Below, piece by piece: positions 59,652 through 64,000 of a DNA stretch of 64,000 bases. The notes beneath the pieces are model-generated. The model ran no database searches, was not told the origin of the DNA, and saw nothing but the letters and a program-made list of their open reading frames with translations. A program made the position numbers and the translations under genes. How positions within the stretch are numbered: position 1 is the stretch's first letter; every line of letters begins with the position of its first letter. The stretch is from Verrucomicrobiales bacterium (GTDB lineage: Bacteria; Verrucomicrobiota; Verrucomicrobiia; Verrucomicrobiales; DEV007), in assembly GCA_029213065.1 (NCBI GenBank), contig JARGPH010000019.1, forward strand, positions 1 through 64,000, given 5' to 3'.

Positions 59652-60854
59652 GGAGAAATCGAACTGCAGCGGCTTCATTGCCTCGGAAACCGCGACCCTA
59701 ATCGGAGCATCGCTGCCCGGTGAGAGTGAGGTGAGAGCAACTGCCTTGTCTTCAGCTTTCCCCGTCGCCTCCCAGATACTGCCTTCAAAGGTGAGCGTCG
59801 AGCTTCCCAAAACAGGTCCGTCCTCCGGCTTGGCGGAGAAGTTGCCGCGACGAACGCGAACTGAAGTCACCGGCAGATTCGCATCCTCAGGATGAAAAGT
59901 GACCACCCCCCAACTCACCGGCTCTCCGTCGAGATTGACTTTTCCGCTCACCGCCGCCTGAGGTTTCGGTTCAGCATAAAACGAATTCACGAGAAGCCAG
60001 TTTTTCAACAAATCCGACCAGCCCCCGAGAATGGGGTCCCCCCGGTAGAGTCCGACTCCGTGAGGTCCGTTCTGATAGCAATGAAACTCCACAGGCACGC
60101 CATGCTCGCGGCAGGCGAGAAAGAAGCGGGTCGCATTTTCTGCCGGAACCGCGGTATCAGCGTTCGTCTGAAAAAGGAACGTCGGCGGGGTCTCTGCAGT
60201 GACATTTTTCTCCGAGGATAACGTCGCCGCAAAGGCATCGTCGGCGGCTTTGTCAGGGCCGAGGAGATTGTTTCTCGAACCTTTGTGGGTGATTTCGGAA
60301 TCCATGCTGATGACCGGATAACACAGGATCGCAAAATCAGGCCGCGCACTGACTTCGTCGATGGCATCGGACGCCTCGTAAGCTTTCTCATCAAACAAAG
60401 TCGCCGCCATGCTCGCGAGATGACCGCCCGCCGAGAAGCCCATCACCGCGATCCGATCTGTCGCCAAATCGAAATCGCCGGCCTGTGATCGCACCCAGCG
60501 AATCGCCCGCTGCACATCAGCGAGCTCCGTCGGGTAATGATGTCCCTGGCTTCCGAGACGATATTTAAGCACGAATGCGGAAACGCCCTGCTCGTTGAAC
60601 CACTGCGCCGGCTGGTGGCCCTCGTGATCTTTGGCAAGCCCTCCGTAGCCACCTCCGGGACAAATCACGACCGCAGCGCCGGTATGATTGTCAGCCCCTT
60701 TGGTTGAATACACTTCGATCGACGGCGAACCCGTTTCCTTGTCGATCGGCTTGCTGTAAGGCGTTTTCTCTTCCGGCCAAAGCGGAACCGGCTCCGCCGT
60801 GAGCGAACTAACACAGGTAAAAATTAAGAGAATCGCGAGTGGGATAAATTTCAT
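59643..60854 (-). CDS. Secreted alpha/beta-hydrolase (carbohydrate esterase-like) with extra C-terminal domain
   Basis: This 403-aa protein has a signal peptide (about 1-20) and a BD-FAE/acetyl-xylan-esterase-like hydrolase domain. It shows AVVICPGGGYGGLAKDHEGH, FVLKYRLGSQGHHYP, VMGFSAGGHLASM with nucleophile Ser141, a loop with TPPTFLFQTNADTAVPAEN and a catalytic His in NGPHGVGL. Residues from about 310 to 403 form an additional beta-rich domain (SGKVNLDGEPVSWGVVTFHPE and later) not part of the hydrolase. It probably removes acyl groups from plant or algal polysaccharides. It starts where the YceH-like gene ends (4-nt overlap). Confidence 0.85.
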   Translation of the reverse strand: MKFIPLAILLIFTCVSSLTAEPVPLWPEEKTPYSKPIDKETGSPSIEVYSTKGADNHTGAAVVICPGGGYGGLAKDHEGHQPAQWFNEQGVSAFVLKYRLGSQGHHYPTELADVQRAIRWVRSQAGDFDLATDRIAVMGFSAGGHLASMAATLFDEKAYEASDAIDEVSARPDFAILCYPVISMDSEITHKGSRNNLLGPDKAADDAFAATLSSEKNVTAETPPTFLFQTNADTAVPAENATRFFLACREHGVPVEFHCYQNGPHGVGLYRGDPILGGWSDLLKNWLLVNSFYAEPKPQAAVSGKVNLDGEPVSWGVVTFHPEDANLPVTSVRVRRGNFSAKPEDGPVLGSSTLTFEGSIWEATGKAEDKAVALTSLSPGSDAPIRVAVSEAMKPLQFDFSSR

Positions 60855-61558
60855 ACGCCAAGATTGTTTTTCAGTTCTTCCAGTTCAGATCGAAGTGATA
60901 ACACCTCCGCTTTCAAGCTGGCGATCTCTTCTTCCACGTCTTCGCGCCAAGAGGGTGAGGCAACCGCCTGCGGCTGAACCGCGGAAGAGGCAGGAGCGGA
61001 AAGCTCCACTTCTCCGCACAGCAAGTGAACGTAGGTCGCAACCCGGCGTCCCCCTCCGGCGGGAATGTGTCGCACCAATGGAGCGGGCTGAAACTCAGCA
61101 AGCTGGTCGAGTACAGCCTGAGTGCGCTCAATATCGGCGAAGGGATGAAGACGCTCCGTTCGGGTGCGGATCTCACCGACGGTCTGCTGGCCACGCAAAA
61201 GGAGGACACAGATAATCGCCCGCTGACCATCGGTCAGGTAGGGAAACTTGTTCTCAATCGTGTGCTTGTATTTGGGAACCCGGGCACCGGCCTGACGGAG
61301 CAATACCGCCAGCTTCTTCAATCGCAATCCTTCGAGTGTTTCCTCGACGACGTCCGTCCCGAAATCCACGACCGGATCCCGGTTGCTGGACTGGTTGCAG
61401 GCGGAGTGGAGACTGTTCAGCGTCAGTGGATAGTGATCAGGAGTCGTCGTTTCCTTCTCGATGAGACAACCGAGAACGCGAGCTTCCTCAAACGTAAGCA
61501 TCGGCTCTTTGCCAACCGCTTCGTTTCCCTCTTCAATAGTGTCAGTTTCTTCAGACAT
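60851..61558 (-). CDS. YceH-like (DUF480) winged-helix protein
   Basis: This 235-aa protein has FEEARVLGCLIEKETTTPDHYPLTLNSLHSACNQSSNRDPV, a long winged-helix pair (about 20-180) and the signature RRVATYVHLLCGEVE. DUF480/YceH proteins have two winged helices, but their DNA targets are unknown. The last 35 residues form a Leu-rich coiled coil (EEEIASLKAEVLSLRSELEEL). It overlaps the esterase gene by 4 nt and follows the GlcD-like gene closely. Confidence 0.88.
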   Translation of the reverse strand: MSEETDTIEEGNEAVGKEPMLTFEEARVLGCLIEKETTTPDHYPLTLNSLHSACNQSSNRDPVVDFGTDVVEETLEGLRLKKLAVLLRQAGARVPKYKHTIENKFPYLTDGQRAIICVLLLRGQQTVGEIRTRTERLHPFADIERTQAVLDQLAEFQPAPLVRHIPAGGGRRVATYVHLLCGEVELSAPASSAVQPQAVASPSWREDVEEEIASLKAEVLSLRSELEELKNNLGV

Positions 61559-61560
61559 GA

Positions 61561-62961
61561 TTATTCAATAAATTTGCCGGGATTTAGAATTCCGTTAGGA
61601 TCCAGAGTCGCTTTCAACATGCGATGAACGTCGTTCGCGACCGGAGTCACCGCATCTTTAAACCAGCGTTTCTTCGCAAGACCAACCCCATGTTCGCCCG
61701 TTATTTTCCCGTCATTCTCTATGATCCATTTAAAAAGCACATCGAGCGCCTCGTCTGCTTTTTCGCGAGCAGCCTCGTCGGTGTCGTAATCCTCAACCAT
61801 GAGGTTGGTGTGGATATTTCCATCCCCGGCATGACCGAAGCAGGCAACCGGGATGCCGGTATCCGCTTCCAGCTTCCTCGCAAACTGCACCAGCTCGACA
61901 AGCTTGGAGCGGGGCACGACAATATCCTCGTTCAACTTGGTCAAACCCGTTGCCCGGAGGGAATAGGAAAATTCACGACGCAGGGTCCAAATTGCCTCGC
62001 AAGCAGCTTTGTCCTTCGCCTCTTCGACCGAAATCGCACCGAGAGAAGTAACCAGATCTTTCAAGGCGCTCAAATCCTTAAGCACGGTCTCCTTCCGACC
62101 ATCGAGCTCAACAATGAGATGAGCATTGCCATCCGGAAGCGTCTCCGGCCCGAGATAATTCCGCGCGGCACGCAAGGTGAATCCGTCAGTGATTTCAAGA
62201 CCGGACGGCTGCCAGCCCGAATTCAGAATCGTCTGCACCGCCTCCGCCGCCTCTTCGAACTCGCCAAATGTTGCCGTCAGCATCGCTCTCGCCTCCGGAT
62301 GAGGAATCAATCGCAAGGTCGCTTTCGTCACGACCCCTAACAAACCTTCAGAGCCGACAAACATTCCAATGAGATCGAGCCCTGTCTTGTTTTTGTGGCA
62401 ACGCCCGCCCGTTTCCAGAATCTCGCCATTCGGCAAGACCACTTCGAGCCCGAGAATGTAGTGCCTCGTCACGCCGTATTTCACACATCGGGGACCGCCT
62501 GCATTCGTCGCGATTGTTCCTCCCACGGAGCACTCTTTCAAACTCGCCGGATCCGGTGGATAATACCAGCCCTGCTCACGAACCGCTTCCTGGAGATCAT
62601 TTAAAATAACCCCGGGTTCGATCACGGCAACACCATCAGCGGGATTGATTTCCAGAATGCGATCCATCTTCCTGACCGACAGCAAAATGCCGCCCTTAAC
62701 CGGAACGCAGCCGCCAACATAACCAACGCCTGCTCCACGCGTCGTCACGGGAATCTTATGCTCATTGGCGTAGCGCAGCGTCGCGGCAACCTCGTCCCGC
62801 GATTCCGCCTGCACCACCGCCTCCGGCATCGCTGAAGCGTGCCAACGATCAACACCGAATTCCGCCCGCACCGCCTCGGCGGAGGATACGCGGCATTCGG
62901 GCAGAGCTTGAATCAATCCGGCCAGCCAGACAGGTGAATTTACTTCGTTAAGAGACTCCAT
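61561..62961 (-). CDS. glcD: FAD-linked oxidase, glycolate oxidase subunit GlcD-like
   Basis: This 466-aa protein has the FAD_binding_4 domain (about 55-235: TTRGAGVGYVGGCVPVKGGILLSV, DPASLKECSVGGTIATNAGGPRCVKYG) and the FAD-oxidase_C domain (about 235-465: HAGDGNIHTNLM, GEHGVGLAKKRW). It oxidises a 2-hydroxy acid such as glycolate or D-lactate. GlcE and GlcF are not encoded next to it, so it may act like a stand-alone D-lactate dehydrogenase. It overlaps dgkA by 22 nt and is 2 nt upstream of the YceH-like gene. Confidence 0.9.
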   Translation of the reverse strand: MESLNEVNSPVWLAGLIQALPECRVSSAEAVRAEFGVDRWHASAMPEAVVQAESRDEVAATLRYANEHKIPVTTRGAGVGYVGGCVPVKGGILLSVRKMDRILEINPADGVAVIEPGVILNDLQEAVREQGWYYPPDPASLKECSVGGTIATNAGGPRCVKYGVTRHYILGLEVVLPNGEILETGGRCHKNKTGLDLIGMFVGSEGLLGVVTKATLRLIPHPEARAMLTATFGEFEEAAEAVQTILNSGWQPSGLEITDGFTLRAARNYLGPETLPDGNAHLIVELDGRKETVLKDLSALKDLVTSLGAISVEEAKDKAACEAIWTLRREFSYSLRATGLTKLNEDIVVPRSKLVELVQFARKLEADTGIPVACFGHAGDGNIHTNLMVEDYDTDEAAREKADEALDVLFKWIIENDGKITGEHGVGLAKKRWFKDAVTPVANDVHRMLKATLDPNGILNPGKFIE

Positions 62962-63320
62962 ATTTTGGGGATAAAAATGATAGCGGCAACCGTGGCCGCC
63001 GCAAGAGATGCAACGAGAACAGCTCCGGCACTCGCGTCTTTTGCTTTGCCGATTCCCGGATCCACTTCCGGATGAACGGTGTCTGCAAGGTATTCAAGAG
63101 CCGAATTCAAAATCTCAGCGAAAAGGACGAACCCCACGCACAGTGTCAGAGCAATCCATTCCACCGCACTCACTTCAAAGAAGCACCCGAACACTATCAC
63201 TGGCACCAAACAAGCCAGATGAACACGAAAATTAAATTCGGATTTTGCCACTGAAACAATCCCTCTCCAGGCATCTCTGAATGTCTGCAGTCCCCGATGC
63301 CGCCCGTCTCTCTCTTTCAT
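62940..63320 (-). CDS. dgkA: Diacylglycerol kinase (DgkA family)
   Basis: This 126-aa membrane protein has an amphipathic start (about 1-30), three TM helices (about 33-50, 55-75, 100-122) and the family motif VLFAEILNSALEYLADTVHPEVDPGIGKAKDASAGAV with catalytic Glu and Asp. It phosphorylates diacylglycerol, or undecaprenol in Gram-positives. It overlaps glcD by 22 nt and is divergent from the dehydrogenase gene at 63388. Confidence 0.93.
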   Translation of the reverse strand: MKERDGRHRGLQTFRDAWRGIVSVAKSEFNFRVHLACLVPVIVFGCFFEVSAVEWIALTLCVGFVLFAEILNSALEYLADTVHPEVDPGIGKAKDASAGAVLVASLAAATVAAIIFIPKIWSLLTK

Positions 63321-63387
63321 AAATGTTTGGCGAAGAAGTAAATTCAGCTACACTTCTGTTTTTCCCTGAACAATCTGTGATTTCATC

Positions 63388-64000
63388 ATGAGTAAAACAA
63401 CCCCAAAGAAGAAAACCGCCCGTCGTCCCAGCCCCAAGAAAATCGGATTCGTTGGAGTCGGCAGAATGGGAGCCAACATGGCCCGTCATCTCAATGACCT
63501 CAATTACAATGTGACGGCTGTTTTTGATGTTTATCGCCCCGCCGCAAATGAGCTCGCCGAGGAACTTGGCGCTACCGCTTACACAAAACTCGCCGATGTC
63601 ACAGCCAATGCCGACATTATTTTCACTGTGGTGACCGATGACGCGGCGATGAAGAAGATTTTCCTTGGGAAGAAAGATTCGCTCTTCACCGCCGCCGCCG
63701 GAAAAACCTTCATCAACTGCGCCACTCTCAGTCCTGAAATGCAAAAAACCATCGCAACCGGTTCGAAGCGTCGCAAAGCCGATTGCATTGAGGCCTGCAT
63801 GGCGAGCAGCATCAGCCACGCCCGAAACGGTGAACTATACCTCATGATCGGAGCCGATGACGATGTCTTCAAAAAGAACAGGAAGCTCCTCGAGAACCTC
63901 AGCCTGAACCTTCGCCACATCGGAAAAGTCGGCAAAGCAGCCGAAGTCAAAGCTCTCGTGAACATGGTAATGAACATCAATACCGCCGGCCTCGCCGAAG
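63388..64000 (+). CDS. NAD(P)-dependent beta-hydroxyacid dehydrogenase, N-terminal part (runs off right edge)
   Basis: 204 codons are present. After a Lys/Arg-rich lead (about 1-18), IGFVGVGRMGANMARHL is the Rossmann loop of the 3-hydroxyisobutyrate dehydrogenase family, TVVTDDAAMKKIFLG follows, and GKVGKAAEVKALVNMVMNI near the edge holds the catalytic Lys in K-x3-N. The substrate loop reads IEACMASSISHARNGEL where most relatives have DAPVSGG, so the usual Ser is replaced. ATG 63388 has no strong Shine-Dalgarno sequence. Activity on a glyoxylate- or hydroxyisobutyrate-like substrate is likely; which one is not shown. Confidence 0.9.
   Translation, partial: MSKTTPKKKTARRPSPKKIGFVGVGRMGANMARHLNDLNYNVTAVFDVYRPAANELAEELGATAYTKLADVTANADIIFTVVTDDAAMKKIFLGKKDSLFTAAAGKTFINCATLSPEMQKTIATGSKRRKADCIEACMASSISHARNGELYLMIGADDDVFKKNRKLLENLSLNLRHIGKVGKAAEVKALVNMVMNINTAGLAE

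Overview
The window reads as chromosome of a free-living Gram-negative bacterium of the Planctomycetota/Verrucomicrobiota group, most likely a verrucomicrobium. This is an inference from gene families. It holds a DUF1501 protein paired with a PSCyt1/DUF1549/DUF1553 cytochrome-like protein, a DUF1080 (3-keto-disaccharide hydrolase) protein, a DUF6807 (PmoA-like) protein, a GlcD-like oxidase, an ECF sigma factor with a FecR-type partner, and many secreted proteins with Sec signals. Genes are densely packed on both strands. Two tRNA genes are visible; no rRNA, CRISPR array, prophage or intact insertion sequence was seen.

Layout. 1-3.7 kb: end of a membrane or secreted protein, a HAD phosphatase, infC and thrS (minus). 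3.8-4.2 kb: tRNA-Pro(UGG) followed by a decayed ISL3-type transposase end. 4.3-8.3 kb: four plus-strand genes that look like an envelope-lipid unit (DUF3833-like lipoprotein, SRPBCC protein, MMPL/RND exporter, secreted DUF1579). 8.7-20.1 kb, minus: DEAD-box helicase, an AlgX/AlgI-like O-acetylation pair, tsaB-tsaE-thiL-CPBP protease as an overlapping operon, glycogen phosphorylase, a SLOG-like protein and an FKBP isomerase. 20.3-23.6 kb, plus: DUF6807, N-acetylmuramoyl-alanine amidase, bifunctional NAD(P)HX repair enzyme. 23.6-27.9 kb, minus: DUF2752, GYF-CD225 protein, ybeY, PgpH-like HD phosphodiesterase, queA. 28.2-29.7 kb: orphan histidine kinase. 29.7-33 kb, minus: cyclase-like repeat protein, HlyD-like protein, rlmH. 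33-36 kb: tcdA, then a sigma/FecR regulator pair.

36.1-36.65 kb holds the most unusual locus: a tRNA-Thr(CGU) with its own promoter-like sequence, followed by three 108-bp tandem repeats that each begin with the last 23 nt of the tRNA gene, then a terminator. The organisation matches, without visible homology, the E. coli tyrT/rtT locus. 36.7-44.6 kb: TPR-TM-VWA protein, adenylate-kinase-like protein, DUF1080, TPR-thioredoxin-like protein, then a strongly structured 200-nt leader before a small orphan ORF. 44.6-50.5 kb, minus: FAD oxidoreductase with a carbohydrate-binding-like tail, DUF1501 and PSCyt1 proteins, the usual planctomycete/verrucomicrobial polymer-catabolism repertoire. 50.6-56.7 kb, minus: complete tripartite RND efflux operon with a palindromic operator candidate upstream. 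56.8-64 kb: DUF2237, folE, selO, an 85-aa conserved-looking protein, an esterase, YceH-like protein, GlcD-like oxidase, dgkA, and the start of a beta-hydroxyacid dehydrogenase running off the right edge.

Housekeeping themes are tRNA modification (tsaB, tsaE, tcdA, queA), ribosome maturation and translation (infC, thrS, rlmH, ybeY, helicase), and envelope biogenesis. Start codons were adjusted for infC (ATC), the MMPL exporter, DUF1579, the histidine kinase, the FecR protein, the TPR-thioredoxin protein and the NodT protein. All family names come from recognising sequence patterns by eye; no database search was run.
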